Below are positions 18,839 through 28,500 of a DNA stretch of 64,000 nucleotides, one piece after another. The position numbers and the translations under genes are program-made. Position 1 is the first letter of the stretch, and each line of letters starts with the position of its first letter. The notes below the pieces were generated by a model that was not told the origin of the DNA, did no database searches, and worked only from the letters and a program-made list of their open reading frames with translations. The stretch is from Burkholderiaceae bacterium (GTDB lineage Bacteria; Pseudomonadota; Gammaproteobacteria; Burkholderiales; Burkholderiaceae_C), in assembly GCA_024235915.1 (NCBI GenBank), contig JACKLO010000017.1, positions 1 through 64,000 on the forward strand, given 5' to 3'.

Positions 18839-19882
18839 TCACGGAGCTGAGACCGACGCGAGGTGTTGCTTGATGCTACGTGCGATGGCGCGGCCGAGAT
18901 CTACGGGAACCGCGTTGCCGATCAGCCGCCCGAGTACCGTGAAACTCACTTCACCGTCCGGTGGTATGAAAGCGTAATCGCGGGGAAAGCTCTGCAATAT
19001 CGCAGCTTCTCTCAAAGAGATGGCTCGATCCTGCTCGGGGTGGCCGAAGCGACCGTTGCCGAACCCGTAACACTGGGTCGTCATCGTCGGGGCTGGTTTG
19101 TCCCACTCCATACGCCCGTAGACGCCCGGATAGGTGCGCCCGCTTTCGGCGCGATGGCATTCGGCGATCAAGTCCTTGGGCCAGTCACGCCAAGTGCCAC
19201 CGGGTTTGGAGACTTTGATGCGTTTGAGGTTTTTCTCGGACAAGGTCGAGGTGACGTGCAATTTGTCTCGCGGGGCAGACTCCCCGGCGCCGAGAGGCCG
19301 CAAATGGCCGATGGCCTGCTTCACGGTTTTCGGCTTCTCGTGGGTCGGCGCAATCATCTGTATGTCGCCGTGCTTGGAAGCGAGCAGAACCATCCGTCGC
19401 CGCATTTGCGGGACGCCATAACGGGAGCTATCGACGACGTCGTACCAGACCTTGTAGCCGAGTCGCTCCAACGTATCCACGAAATCGTGGAACACCTCGT
19501 GCTTAACGACGGTCGGCACGTTCTCCATCGTGATGACGTCCGGCGCGGAGCCTTGGGCTAGGCGCGCGAACTGGTACAGCAAGCCCCACTTGCCGTCCTT
19601 GCCGTCAAGTTCGTATCGCTGTGCGTAGGTCGAGAACGGCTGGCAAGGCGCGCAGCCCGCCAGCACCTTGAGGTCGCATCTACCGAACAACGAGTTCAAC
19701 TCATCTGTGGTCACAGTGGAGATGTCGCGCTCAACGTACTTGGCGTGGTTGTTGGCGACATATGGGAAGCGGCAGGCGGGATCCATGTCGATGCCCGCCA
19801 CGACGGGCAGTCCTTCGAGGACAAAACCATGGGTCAACCCACCAGCTCCACAAAACAGGTCGATGCAGTGAATCTTCTTCAT
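18839..19882 (-). CDS. DNA (cytosine-5) methyltransferase
   Basis: 347 residues from MKKIHCIDLFCGAGG. Motif I DLFCGAGGLTHGF, motif IV GCAPCQPFSTYAQ with the catalytic Cys, motif VI ITMENVPTV and motif VIII QMRRRMVLLAS are all present, with motif X GRLIGNAVPVDLG near the end. Upstream in-frame ATGs exist (to 19915); start uncertain. It is the first gene of the DISARM operon. Class 2 DISARM uses a C5 methylase (DrmMII); here one accompanies the class 1 genes drmD and drmMI, so it may be DrmMII-like or a separate modification enzyme paired with Vsr. Confidence 0.9.
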   Translation of the reverse strand: MKKIHCIDLFCGAGGLTHGFVLEGLPVVAGIDMDPACRFPYVANNHAKYVERDISTVTTDELNSLFGRCDLKVLAGCAPCQPFSTYAQRYELDGKDGKWGLLYQFARLAQGSAPDVITMENVPTVVKHEVFHDFVDTLERLGYKVWYDVVDSSRYGVPQMRRRMVLLASKHGDIQMIAPTHEKPKTVKQAIGHLRPLGAGESAPRDKLHVTSTLSEKNLKRIKVSKPGGTWRDWPKDLIAECHRAESGRTYPGVYGRMEWDKPAPTMTTQCYGFGNGRFGHPEQDRAISLREAAILQSFPRDYAFIPPDGEVSFTVLGRLIGNAVPVDLGRAIARSIKQHLASVSAP

Positions 19883-19993
19883 GACGCGTTGGCGCCCTCT
19901 CATTGACTTCGCCATCTTCTAAGCGATACGGCAGCTAGTAACCTAGGTACTGCTCTCGCACTATCCAGATGCCATTGCTTGGGTGACTGAGGT

Positions 19994-20203
19994 TCAGGCC
20001 TCTTCGGCCCGGTACTCGAGGAGGTCCCCGACCGGAACCTTGAAGAATGCGCAGAGTTTGTCGATCGCCTCTAGGTCGACCCTTGCCGCAGTCTCGTCAT
20101 ACAGCAACGTGACCGTGTTGCGATGCAGCCCGGTCTCGCGGGCGACGTCCGCGATCTTCAGCTTGCGCTCCCCCATCAGTCGGGACAGGTGGCACTTGAT
20201 CAT
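19994..20203 (-). CDS. Xre-family HTH regulator (YozG/Cro-like)
   Basis: 69 residues: a single Cro/C1 helix-turn-helix (IADVARETGLHRNTVTLLYD) and a short LCAFFKVPVGDLLEYR tail, the compact Cro/C1-type regulator layout. It lies 111 bases upstream of the cytosine methylase gene on the same strand and diverges from the excisionase-integrase genes. It could control the DISARM operon, the integrase operon, or both. Direct repeats in its upstream region are candidate operators. Confidence 0.85.
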   Translation of the reverse strand: MIKCHLSRLMGERKLKIADVARETGLHRNTVTLLYDETAARVDLEAIDKLCAFFKVPVGDLLEYRAEEA

Positions 20204-20226
20204 GTCGTTCCCAACAAAGAAAAGTC

Positions 20227-20299
20227 ATCCAGAACGACAAAAAGCCTTGACAAGCGGCTTTCTGCGAGGAAGAATGCCATCCAGGACGACAAAAAAGCC
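20227..20299. promoter_or_regulatory. Repeated operator-like sites between divergent HTH and excisionase genes
   Basis: CATCCAGAACGACAAAAAG near 20227 recurs as CATCCAGGACGACAAAAAA near 20279, about 52 bases apart, in the 150-base divergent region. A looser third match (TCTGGAACGAC) lies at the start of the excisionase-like gene. These are plausible binding sites for the neighbouring Xre protein or for the excisionase/integrase; function is inferred. Confidence 0.5.
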
Positions 20300-20353
20300 A
20301 GTTGCATGGAAATTTGTCAGTCTCATTGTCACAGGCTTAGCAAGGAGCGCAAG

Positions 20354-20593
20354 GTGTCTGGAACGACCTACCTCACCACCGACGAGTTGTCGGCCCGCAT
20401 CAAGTACGACGTACGCACCATCCGAGAGCGGCTGAAGGACAGCGTGCTGCTTGAAGGCACGCACTACGTGCGCCCGTTCGGCGGCCGGAAGATCCTGTTC
20501 GTGTGGGAGGCGATTGAGCGCGATATGGGTCAGGCGTCGGCCGCAGACCGCAGCGCCATCCCGATGGCCAACGGCGGGGTGCTCCATGGCTAG
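20354..20593 (+). CDS. Excisionase-like DNA-binding protein
   Basis: 79 residues from a GTG with AGGAG six bases upstream; the longer frame from 20123 has no such site. TTYLTTDELSARIKYDVRTI followed by RERLKDSVLLEGTHYVRPFGGRKILF has the shape of a winged-helix MerR/excisionase domain that recognises a bent DNA site. Its end overlaps the integrase start by eight bases, the usual xis-int order, so recombination directionality control is the likely role. Confidence 0.75.
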   Translation: MSGTTYLTTDELSARIKYDVRTIRERLKDSVLLEGTHYVRPFGGRKILFVWEAIERDMGQASAADRSAIPMANGGVLHG

Positions 20594-21905
20594 CATCCGC
20601 GTCCGCAAAGAAACGGGCCTCCTGTTCTTCGACTTCCGATTCCGCGGCCAGCGGTGCCGGGAGCAGACGATGCTCCAGGACACGCCTGTCAACCGTAGGC
20701 GCCTCGAGAAGGCTCTTGCCAAGATCGAAGCCGACATCGCCGCCGGCACCTTCGACTACGCAGCCACCTTCCCCGGCAGCCGAAACAACCCCGCAGGTGA
20801 ACCCAGGCCCGCACCCGCGGCACCGCCCGGCACCCCGGCCCTGCCCGCGTCGGCGCCTGCAGCAGCAGCATCGGCCGCCGCCAGCCCCACCCCGAGCTTC
20901 AAGGACTTCACCGCCACCTGGCTGTCCGAGCACCAGATCGAGTGGCGCCGGTCTCACCTGAAGGTCCTGAAGTGCACGCTGGACGGCCACCTGCTGCCGC
21001 ACTTCGGCGACAAGCCCGTCGGCACCATCACCAAGGCCGACATCCTGGCCTTCCGCACCAAGCTCGCCGATCTGCCCGGCCGCGCTGCCGCCAAGCTGAG
21101 CAACAAGCGCATCAACGGCATCCTGGCGCCGATGCGGCAGATCCTGGCCGAAGCGGCTGACCGCTACGGCTTCGTGTCGCCCACCTTGAACCTCAAGCCG
21201 CTGCGCCTGAGGAAGACCGACGTCGAGCCGTTCACGCTGGAACAGGTGCAGCAGATGCTGGCCACCGTGCGGGCCGACTGGCGCAACTATTTCACCGTGC
21301 GCTTTTTCACCGGCATGCGCACCGGCGAGGCCCACGGCCTGAAGTGGAAGTACGTCGACTTCGACAAGCGCCTGATCCTCATCCGCGAGACCTTCGTGCT
21401 GGGCGAGGACGAGTACACCAAAACCGACAGCTCGCAGCGCGACATCCAGATGTCTCAGGTCGTCTTCGAGGCGCTGCAGGCCCAGCATGCGGCTACGGCC
21501 AAGCTCAGCGACTACGTCTTCTGCAACAAGGAAGGCAAGCCGCTGGACAACGACAACTTCGGCAGCCGGGTCTGGTACCCGCTGCTGCGGCACCTGGGCC
21601 TGAAGAAGCGCAGGGCTTACCAGATGCGGCACACGGCGGCCACCCTGTGGCTGGCATCGGGCGAGGCGCCCGAGTGGATCGCGAGGCAGCTGGGTCACAG
21701 CAGCACCGAGATGCTCTTCCGTGTCTACAGCCGCTACGTGCCGAACCTGACCAGGCAAGACGGATCGGCCATCGACCGGCTGCTGGCCACGCGCTTTGCC
21801 ACCACCAACGCGGTGCCGGCACCTGCGCCCGCACCTGCGTCTGGGCGCAGCCCCAGCGCCAGCGCGACGGCTTCCGCGCACACCACGACGGAGGCTCAGC
21901 CGTGA
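20586..21905 (+). CDS. Phage-type tyrosine integrase
   Basis: 439 residues from the ATG at 20586. An N-terminal arm-binding domain (IRVRKETGLLFFDFRFRG) is followed by a Pro/Ala-rich linker, a core-binding SAM-like domain and a catalytic domain with Arg in FFTGMRTGEAHGLKW (near 243), the second box YQMRHTAATLWLASG (near 346), LGHSSTEM (near 369) and the nucleophile Tyr in RVYSRY. It overlaps the excisionase upstream and the next gene by GTGA. It is intact and could catalyse integration of one of the elements here; it lies 18 kb from the nearest tRNA scar, so the matching attachment site is not obvious. Confidence 0.92.
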   Translation: MASIRVRKETGLLFFDFRFRGQRCREQTMLQDTPVNRRRLEKALAKIEADIAAGTFDYAATFPGSRNNPAGEPRPAPAAPPGTPALPASAPAAAASAAASPTPSFKDFTATWLSEHQIEWRRSHLKVLKCTLDGHLLPHFGDKPVGTITKADILAFRTKLADLPGRAAAKLSNKRINGILAPMRQILAEAADRYGFVSPTLNLKPLRLRKTDVEPFTLEQVQQMLATVRADWRNYFTVRFFTGMRTGEAHGLKWKYVDFDKRLILIRETFVLGEDEYTKTDSSQRDIQMSQVVFEALQAQHAATAKLSDYVFCNKEGKPLDNDNFGSRVWYPLLRHLGLKKRRAYQMRHTAATLWLASGEAPEWIARQLGHSSTEMLFRVYSRYVPNLTRQDGSAIDRLLATRFATTNAVPAPAPAPASGRSPSASATASAHTTTEAQP

Positions 21906-22354
21906 GCAGCCTTCCGTTCCAACCCACCGCCGTGCAGAGCTTCGCGGTGCAAGTGCGACTGGCCCGTGGCCTTGCGCCGTCCCAGGAGGCGGCTTTTCAG
22001 CGGCGCGTCGAAGCCTGGCTCGCTGACCGCGCCTTGCACATGGAAGGCGGCCAGACAGCCTTCGGCGTGGTGGCCGAGCGCGAGATGTCGCCCATCGACC
22101 AGGCCGACGTGTTGCTCGCTCTGCTGGACGACTCCGCCGTGCGCCACGTAAAGATCGGCCCGCTCATTGGCGAGCGCGACGACCTCTCATTGCAGGCCAC
22201 TGGCCTGATCTGGGTCGAGGCCAGCCGACCCGACCCGCTGGTCGATGCGGCCAGGCTGCTGTACGAGGCCAGCCGCATGAGCGGCGCCGCGTTTCTGAGG
22301 GCGCTGGGTGGCTACGTCTACCGGACCGACGAGCACCCGGGAGCGATGCCATGA
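21902..22354 (+). CDS. Hypothetical protein in integrase operon
   Basis: 150 residues, GTG start overlapping the integrase stop by four bases and ending in a four-base overlap with the next gene. Helical sequence with AFQRRVEAWLADRALHMEGG, MSPIDQADVLLALLDD and LVDAARLLYEASRMSGAAFL. No family recognised. The tight coupling on both sides indicates that it is a real cotranslated gene. Confidence 0.65.
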   Translation: MSSLPFQPTAVQSFAVQVRLARGLAPSQEAAFQRRVEAWLADRALHMEGGQTAFGVVAEREMSPIDQADVLLALLDDSAVRHVKIGPLIGERDDLSLQATGLIWVEASRPDPLVDAARLLYEASRMSGAAFLRALGGYVYRTDEHPGAMP

Positions 22355-23190
22355 CCCCACCAGGAACCTCCGACACACAGGCCGGCACGGAACCCGCCGC
22401 CGTGTACCTGCTGCAACGCCACGACGGCCAGCGCTTCAAGATCGGCTGGGCGGTCGAGCCGATGACTCGGGTCAGGCGCCTCCCCGAGTTCATGGCGGAT
22501 GAACTCGACCTGCAGGCGTCACATGCGGCCTGGCTGCCCAGCCCGCTGCGCGCCCGGCAGATCGAACGTTCGCTACACCGCGGATTGGCGACGCAGCGCG
22601 CGCTGCCGCCGCACCAGCTGGACGGTCACACTGAGTGGTTCATGCCCGCCGCTCTGCGGACAGCGATGCGGATGCTCCGTCAGATGCCGGCAGGGGGCGT
22701 GACCAGCCTGCCGCCAGTGCTGGTGCCCTTCGAAGCTGCGCCGCAGCCCCTGCTGGATGCCGCCCCGCCGGATGCCGACAGCGCAGTCCTGGTCAGCGCC
22801 CAGGACGTCCTGTGGGCGATGGAAGACCTGCTGCTTCGCGCCTGTGCCCTGAACCCGGTGTCGGTCGAAGGGCAGGGCGAGGAGCGCGTGATCCGCCTGA
22901 CAGAGGTCCGCGGCCCACGCGCACGTCTGGGCGACTCGATGCGCTGGGCGCTTCTCGACCTGGACACGTACCGATGGGCCGTCGGCGGCTGCAGTGGTTC
23001 GTTCGTGCAGCTCATGCACTACGAGGGCAACGACCTGCTGCTGCAGATGACGCCGATGCGCACGGTGCGCCGCTGGGCCGACGGTGCCCTGACCTGGCAG
23101 GTGCAGGCGCTGCTGGAGCGGCTTCGCGGCCTGACGGCCTACAGCCGCTCGGCGGCCAGCCTCTGCCTCGAAGCAAGAGGCCGGCCGTGA
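22351..23190 (+). CDS. GIY-YIG/T5orf172-like domain protein
   Basis: 279 residues. The N-terminus AVYLLQRHDGQRFKIGWAVE and the following IERSLHRGLATQRALPPHQL with a TEWF box fit the T5orf172/MUG113-type GIY-YIG fold, in which the second half holds a metal-binding Glu. The C-terminal half is a separate helical region without known motifs. It is the last of four overlapping plus-strand genes beginning with the excisionase-like gene. Related proteins are frequent on mobile elements; a nuclease role is an inference. Confidence 0.65.
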   Translation: MTPPGTSDTQAGTEPAAVYLLQRHDGQRFKIGWAVEPMTRVRRLPEFMADELDLQASHAAWLPSPLRARQIERSLHRGLATQRALPPHQLDGHTEWFMPAALRTAMRMLRQMPAGGVTSLPPVLVPFEAAPQPLLDAAPPDADSAVLVSAQDVLWAMEDLLLRACALNPVSVEGQGEERVIRLTEVRGPRARLGDSMRWALLDLDTYRWAVGGCSGSFVQLMHYEGNDLLLQMTPMRTVRRWADGALTWQVQALLERLRGLTAYSRSAASLCLEARGRP

Positions 23191-23196
23191 GGGCAG

Positions 23197-23475
23197 CTAC
23201 ACCTTGCTGGCCTTGCGCCGGGGCGCTGTCGGCGCAGCGTCGTCCTCGAAGAGCGCAGCCACCGGCACCCGAAGACTGCCCGCGAGGGCATGAATCATCG
23301 TCAGGGTCGGATTGGCAGCGCCAGTCTCGATCCGGCTCATGTAGGTCCGGAACAGCCCGCAGCGGTGGGCCAGATCCTCCTGGGTCATCTCAGCCGCCAG
23401 CCTGAGCTGGCGCACCCGACTCCCAAACCTGACCTGGACACGTGTCTGCACCCCGGCACTGTCCGGTACGTACAC
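23197..23475 (-). CDS. Xre-family HTH transcriptional regulator
   Basis: 92 residues from a GTG; a later start is possible. A standard Cro/C1 domain: VRQLRLAAEMTQEDLAHRCG, then TYMSRIETGAANPTLTMIHALA. Divergent from the membrane-protein gene with a 48-base gap full of repeats, so it probably represses itself and the plus-strand genes that follow. It converges on the GIY-YIG gene with six bases between stops. Confidence 0.88.
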   Translation of the reverse strand: MYVPDSAGVQTRVQVRFGSRVRQLRLAAEMTQEDLAHRCGLFRTYMSRIETGAANPTLTMIHALAGSLRVPVAALFEDDAAPTAPRRKASKV

Positions 23476-23502
23476 TCATTCGTACACACACTAATTCATA
23501 CA
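23474..23502. promoter_or_regulatory. Operator-like tandem repeat between divergent genes
   Basis: ACTCATTCGTACA (23474-23486) and ACTAATTCATACA (23490-23502) match at 11 of 13 positions with a 16-base period. The site overlaps the likely start region of the Xre gene and precedes the plus-strand gene, as expected for an autoregulatory operator. No footprint evidence is possible from sequence alone. Confidence 0.55.
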
Positions 23503-23523
23503 TCAAGATCCAGGAGGATCGAC

Positions 23524-23973
23524 ATGGACAGAGACTTCAAGCTCGGCACCGAGCTCACAGAGGAGGACGTCGGCGGTGTCCGCCACATCTCCGCGCGGCA
23601 GGCTTCGCCTGCTGGCAGTTCGGGCCTGAACCTCAACGCCGCCACTAACGGCGGTTGGGTCCTGGTTGTTGGGGCGCTCGCCTTGTGGGCGTTCTGGTGG
23701 CTGTTCCCAGGCAACCAGCGCCAGCCGCAGCACACCCCTCCGACGCCGGCCTGGTCAGAGGCACCAGCAGCCCTTCAACCCGAGACGCGCAATCCCAACG
23801 GCATCACCGTGGAGCTGGGCGCCAACGGCATCGTCATCAAGGGCGCGCCGACAGCCGCTTCGGCACCTTCTTCCGGCGTGGGGAAGTCGACCCACAAGGC
23901 GGCTCCAGCTGCCAGCACACCGGCCCGCAGCCGCGCTGCCGCCGCTGCAGCCGCTTCCCACCCCGATGAATGA
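23524..23973 (+). CDS. Single-pass membrane protein, unknown
   Basis: 149 residues; GGAGG precedes the ATG. A soluble N-terminus of about 40 residues is followed by one transmembrane helix (GWVLVVGALALWAFWWLFPG) and a Pro/Ala/Ser-rich C-terminal tail. No family recognised. The stop overlaps a possible ATG of the next gene (ATGAATGA), so the two are probably cotranscribed. Confidence 0.7.
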   Translation: MDRDFKLGTELTEEDVGGVRHISARQASPAGSSGLNLNAATNGGWVLVVGALALWAFWWLFPGNQRQPQHTPPTPAWSEAPAALQPETRNPNGITVELGANGIVIKGAPTAASAPSSGVGKSTHKAAPAASTPARSRAAAAAAASHPDE

Positions 23974-23992
23974 ACAGCCCAAGGAGCCTTCG

Positions 23993-24601
23993 ATGGAACT
24001 GACCTGGACCGACCGCCAAGCCGTGCACGGCTGCGACATCTCCGCCTGCTTCTTCGATCCGCAAGTGGTGGACCGCGAAACCGATTTCACCCGGCGCATG
24101 CTGCCGGTGTTCAAGGCGGCGCGCCCGGCCCTGCTCTACAGCGAGCAGGACCGTAAGAACTTCGTGGCTGACCCCCTGATCGCCCAACCCGATGCCGTGC
24201 TGCGGCACGGGCGGGGTTTGCTGTCGCTGGAATACAAGTCCCAGAGCCGCCGTTCGCACCGGCCCGAGCAGTGGCAACGCGACATCCCCTGCTCGGGTGT
24301 GCTGCAGACCCTGGCTGCGGCGATGGCCGTGGCGATGGAGAGCGGCAAGACCGTCGCACCGCTGCTGCGCTGCCACAACGTCATCTACTTCCTGCGGCCG
24401 CACCCGGAGCTGGTCACGCGGCTCATGACCGGTGCGACTGAGGCCAAGGCCTACTGGGGCGAAGACCGGTACGTCAGCGCAAGCCAGCTGGCTGCGTACT
24501 GCGAGCCGTGGGTCAGGTCGCGCTTCGCGCAGAAAGACGATGCACAGGCGGCCTCGTCTGAAGCCGGGCGTCTTCGCCACGAGGAAATGCTCAGGCGGTA
24601 G
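23993..24601 (+). CDS. Putative PD-(D/E)XK nuclease-like protein
   Basis: 202 residues. AAGGAG lies six bases before the chosen ATG; an upstream ATG at 23966 is also in frame. FVADPLIAQPDAVLRHGRG followed by LLSLEYKSQSRR has the Asp ... Glu-X-Lys spacing of PD-(D/E)XK nucleases, where GLLSLEYK would be the second core strand. The rest (CSGVLQTLAAAMAVAMESG) is helical, like Cas4/RecB-type folds. The motif match is good, but the family is not recognised, so nuclease activity is an inference. Confidence 0.6.
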   Translation: MELTWTDRQAVHGCDISACFFDPQVVDRETDFTRRMLPVFKAARPALLYSEQDRKNFVADPLIAQPDAVLRHGRGLLSLEYKSQSRRSHRPEQWQRDIPCSGVLQTLAAAMAVAMESGKTVAPLLRCHNVIYFLRPHPELVTRLMTGATEAKAYWGEDRYVSASQLAAYCEPWVRSRFAQKDDAQAASSEAGRLRHEEMLRR

Positions 24602-24708
24602 ATCCGGTCCGTCCTGTTCAAGGTCGGAGTGCCGGCCATCCTGCTGCGGCGATGTGCCGGCTGCTTCTCGAGTACCCCCTCTCGCAAAATCCACTTCAGG
24701 GAGAAGTC

Positions 24709-25509
24709 ATGCAGATCCTCTGCAACATCCGTTTCCTGCGCCGCCTGGTTGGCGGCTTGGTCCTTTCACTTCCGCTGGCCTTGGCGGTGCAACTGGCAAG
24801 GGCACAGGCGGATGCCCCGCCGCCAAAGCTGGCCGCTGGCAGCATTCAGACTCAGGCCAATGGCCGCATCGAGCTCAAGCCGGAGGCGCACATGCCCCTC
24901 TTCGTCGAGTTTGACCGCAGCGCTGCGCTCACCCAGGTGCTGACCTCGGCGCTAGAGGCCCAGGGCGTGCGCACGACGACGGACCGCTCGGCCGCCAAAG
25001 CGACGCTGTCCATCCGGGGTGACGTCGTGTTGATGGGCGGCCCGGTCTTCCACAAGGGCGCCAAAGTGGCCATGGGCGACGCCACCGAGAGAACGCTGGC
25101 CGCAAACGCCGCGAACCGCACGCCCAGCGCAGGAGAGGCAGCCCATGCAGCTGTCGGGGTGGCGCTGGATGCTGCAGCGCTCAAGGCGGCCACGACACCC
25201 TTTTGGTCCGGCCTGGCCGTCAGCCGCATGGCCGAAGTGCTCGGCGAGGTGACGGGCATCAAGGGCGCCTTCAACACCGCACTGACCGGCGATCCGCGGG
25301 GCATCTGCCTGTCGCGCTGCGAGGACTGGAAGAAGGTCAAGCAGACGGCCTATGCCTTCGTGACCTTCACCAGCCCAGACGGCAAGCAGGAGCTTCGTGT
25401 GCTGGCCTCCGCCTTCAGCGAAACGCTGGCGCCGGAAGAAGTGGTGGCCGAGGCTTTGTCCAAAGCGGTGGCTGCGATCACGCCCATGCCTGCGTCGACC
25501 AAGCCGTAG
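24709..25509 (+). CDS. Secreted protein, unknown
   Basis: 266 residues; GGGAG before the ATG. An N-terminal signal peptide (LRRLVGGLVLSLPLALAVQL, then ARAQA cleavage-like site) suggests export to the periplasm. The mature part has a repeating strand pattern and two cysteines in CLSRCEDWKKVK that could form a disulfide. No family recognised. It sits between the nuclease-like gene and the ankyrin helicase gene on the same strand. Confidence 0.7.
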   Translation: MQILCNIRFLRRLVGGLVLSLPLALAVQLARAQADAPPPKLAAGSIQTQANGRIELKPEAHMPLFVEFDRSAALTQVLTSALEAQGVRTTTDRSAAKATLSIRGDVVLMGGPVFHKGAKVAMGDATERTLAANAANRTPSAGEAAHAAVGVALDAAALKAATTPFWSGLAVSRMAEVLGEVTGIKGAFNTALTGDPRGICLSRCEDWKKVKQTAYAFVTFTSPDGKQELRVLASAFSETLAPEEVVAEALSKAVAAITPMPASTKP

Positions 25510-25585
25510 CCCCGGCCGGTCGCCGCCGGCGGGCGGGGAGAATGCGAGGCGCTTCTCCTCGCTCTGCCCGTTCCCCCTCGCCCTC

Positions 25586-28500
25586 ATGCGCCTGCTGCTG
25601 TACAAGGACCTCGATCTCCGCCGCGTCAAGCCCGCCTTCGACAAGGTGAGGGCGGCCATCGAGGCCGACGACTTCCGCTCGGCTGACGTCAAGAAGCTCA
25701 ACGCCGGGCCGTACTACCGGGCCAAGCTCGACTACGCGAACCGGCTGCTGCTGCAGTTCGCGCGGGTGGCGGAAGGCGAGGGCACGACTACCGTCTGCCT
25801 GGCGCTGGAGGTCATCGAGAACCACGCCTACGACAAGAGCCGCTTCCTGCGCGGCGCGGTGGTCGACGAAGCCAAGATCGAGGGTGAGCCGGCTGCCGAA
25901 GCGGCCGCACCATCGCTGACCAGCGACGCCACCCCACTGCGCTGGCTGGGCCCCGGCCGCACGCAGTTCGAGCTGCTGGACAAGCCCATCGTCTTCGACG
26001 ACGCGCAGGACAGCGCCTACCGCCACCCGGCGCCCATGGTCGTCATCGGCGCGGCCGGCTCGGGCAAGACCGCCGTCACGCTGGCCCGGCTGCGCGAGGC
26101 CGAAGGCCGGGTGCTGTACGTCACGCTCTCGGCCTACCTGGCGCAAAGTGCCCGCGCGCTGCACGCCGCGGTCGGCTTCGACAACCCGAAGCAGGACGTC
26201 GACTTCCTCAGCTACCGCGAACTGCTCGAGACCCTGCGCGTGCCGCCGGGCCGCGAGGTGACGTTGCCGGCCTTTGCCGGCTGGTGCGCGCGCCACCGAC
26301 AGGCGCTGCGCTTGCTGGGAGGTGATTCGGGCGAGATCGACGCGCAAGCCCTGTTCGAGGAGTTCCGCGGCGTCATCGGCGCGCAGCCTGGCGGGCCGCT
26401 GCCGCTGTCCGACTACCTGGCCCTGGGTGCGCGGCAAAGCCTGCTCAACAGCGCCCAGCGCGAGCTGGCGCACGGCCTGTTCCAGCGATACAGCGCCTGG
26501 CTGGCCGAAGCCGGCCTCTACGACAGCAACCTGGTGGCCCATGCGTGGCGCACCGAACACCTGCCCGCCACCGGCCCCGTCTACGACTTCATCGTCATCG
26601 ACGAGGTGCAGGACCTCACCCCCGTGCAGCTGGCGCTGGTGTTGGCGCTGCTGAAGGCGCCGGGGCAGTTCATCCTGTGTGGCGACAGCCACCAGATCGT
26701 GCACCCGAACTTCTTCAGCTGGGCGGCCCTGAAAAGCCTGTTCTGGCAGGGTCTGGCCGGTGAAGCCGCGCAGCGCCAGCCGCTGCAGCTGCTGCAGGCC
26801 AACTACCGCAACACCCGCGCCGTCACCGCGCTGGCCAACCGGCTGCTGAAGATCAAGCAGGCGCGCTTCGGCTCGGTGGACCGCGAGAGCAACTTCCTCG
26901 TCCGCAGCACGGCGGCCGAGCCCGGGCAGGTGCAGCTGGTGGCGGCCAAGGACGCTGCCGTGAAGGCCATGGACGCCGCCACGCGGCAGTCGGCCCAGCA
27001 TGCAGTGATCGTGCTGCGCGACGACGACAAGCCCGCCGCGCGCGAGCGCTTCCACACGCCGCTGGTCTTCAGCGTGGCCGAAGCCAAGGGCCTGGAGTAC
27101 CCGCACGTGCTGCTGGTGGACCTGGTGTCGTCGCAGCGCCAGGCCTATGCCGAGGTGGCGGAGGGCGTGGAACCCGCTGACCTGGAGCGCGAAGAGCTGG
27201 CGTACAGCCGCGCCAAGGACAAGGCCGACAAGTCGCTGGAGCTGTACAAGTTCTACGTCAATGCGCTGTACGTGGCCATGACACGCGCGGTGCAGTCACT
27301 GACCTTGGTGGAGGCTGACCCCGACCACCCACTGCTGGCCCTGCTGGGCCTGAAGGCTGGCGAAGCCACGGTACAGCCCGCACGCACCTCCACCCGCGAG
27401 GAATGGGCGCAGGAAGCCCGCAAGCTGCAGCTGCAGGGCAAGGAAGAGCAGGCCCAGGCCATCCGCGACGCCTTCCTGCAGCACAAGCCGGTGCCCTGGA
27501 CGCCCTGGAGCCGGGCGCTGGTCGAGGAACTGCTGCCCAGGGCGCTAGACACGAAGCAACCGAGCGCAAAGCCTCGCCAGACGATCTTCGACTACGCGAT
27601 CTGGAACGGCCAGCATGAGTGGATCACCGCGTTGGCCAAGGCCAACTTCGCGGCAGCGAGACAGCTGATGGACGAAGGGCAGTTTTGGGGTGCCGGAACG
27701 CTGCTGCCCAACCGCTACGGCTTCCGCCACGACGCATGGGAGCATCTGGAAGTGCTGACCCGCAAGACCGTGGCTGCCGTGCGCCAGCGCCACCTGCAGC
27801 CCTGGGAGGCGAAGAAGTTCAAGGACCAGCTGCAGCAGGCAGACCAGTACGGGCCTGACCACGCGACACCTGTAGGTGCCACGCCGCTGATGCTGGCCGC
27901 CGTGGCGGGCAACGCCCCCTTGGTGCAGGCGCTTCTGGACAAAGGCGCCGACCCTCAACTGCGCGATGACTTCGGCCACACCCCCTGGGAGGGCGCCGTG
28001 AGCCGGGCGCTGCAGGAGCCGGGCTTCGCGGCCACGGGGCTGCCGGCGGTCTTCCCGGTGCTCGCCCCCGCGGCGCTGGACGTGCAGGTCGACGGCCGGC
28101 TCGTTCGGCTGGAACGGCGGCAAGGCGAGTACTGGGTGCTGAGCTTGATGCTGGCTGGCCTGAAGACGCAGTGGTCCTGCTGCGTGACGCGAACAGTGGA
28201 GCCGCACAAGTACGCGCGCGGATTCTTCGCCGAGCAGTTGCAGGAGGTGCTGGCCCAGTTGCCGGCCTGGTTGTGGGCCGACAAGCGCCGCAAGCGCAGC
28301 TACGTCAACCAGGTGCTGGCGCGTGCCGAGGTGAGCAGCGCCTACCAGCCCGCCCGCAAACTGTGGGCGCGGGCCAGCAATGGCCACTACCTGCCCAACC
28401 CAGCGCTGCTGCTGCGGAGAGGGGAGGCTTGGGTGCCCGTCTACGAGCTGATGGCACTGGACTGGATAGACCGGGGCTGCGGCGATGGCGAGCTGTACCG

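Noticed and set aside
20400..21881. 493-codon minus-strand open frame
   Set aside because: Antisense shadow of the tyrosine integrase; translation is repetitive and low in information.
25478..27106. 542-codon minus-strand open frame
   Set aside because: Antisense to the ankyrin helicase; His/Arg/Gln-rich artefact.
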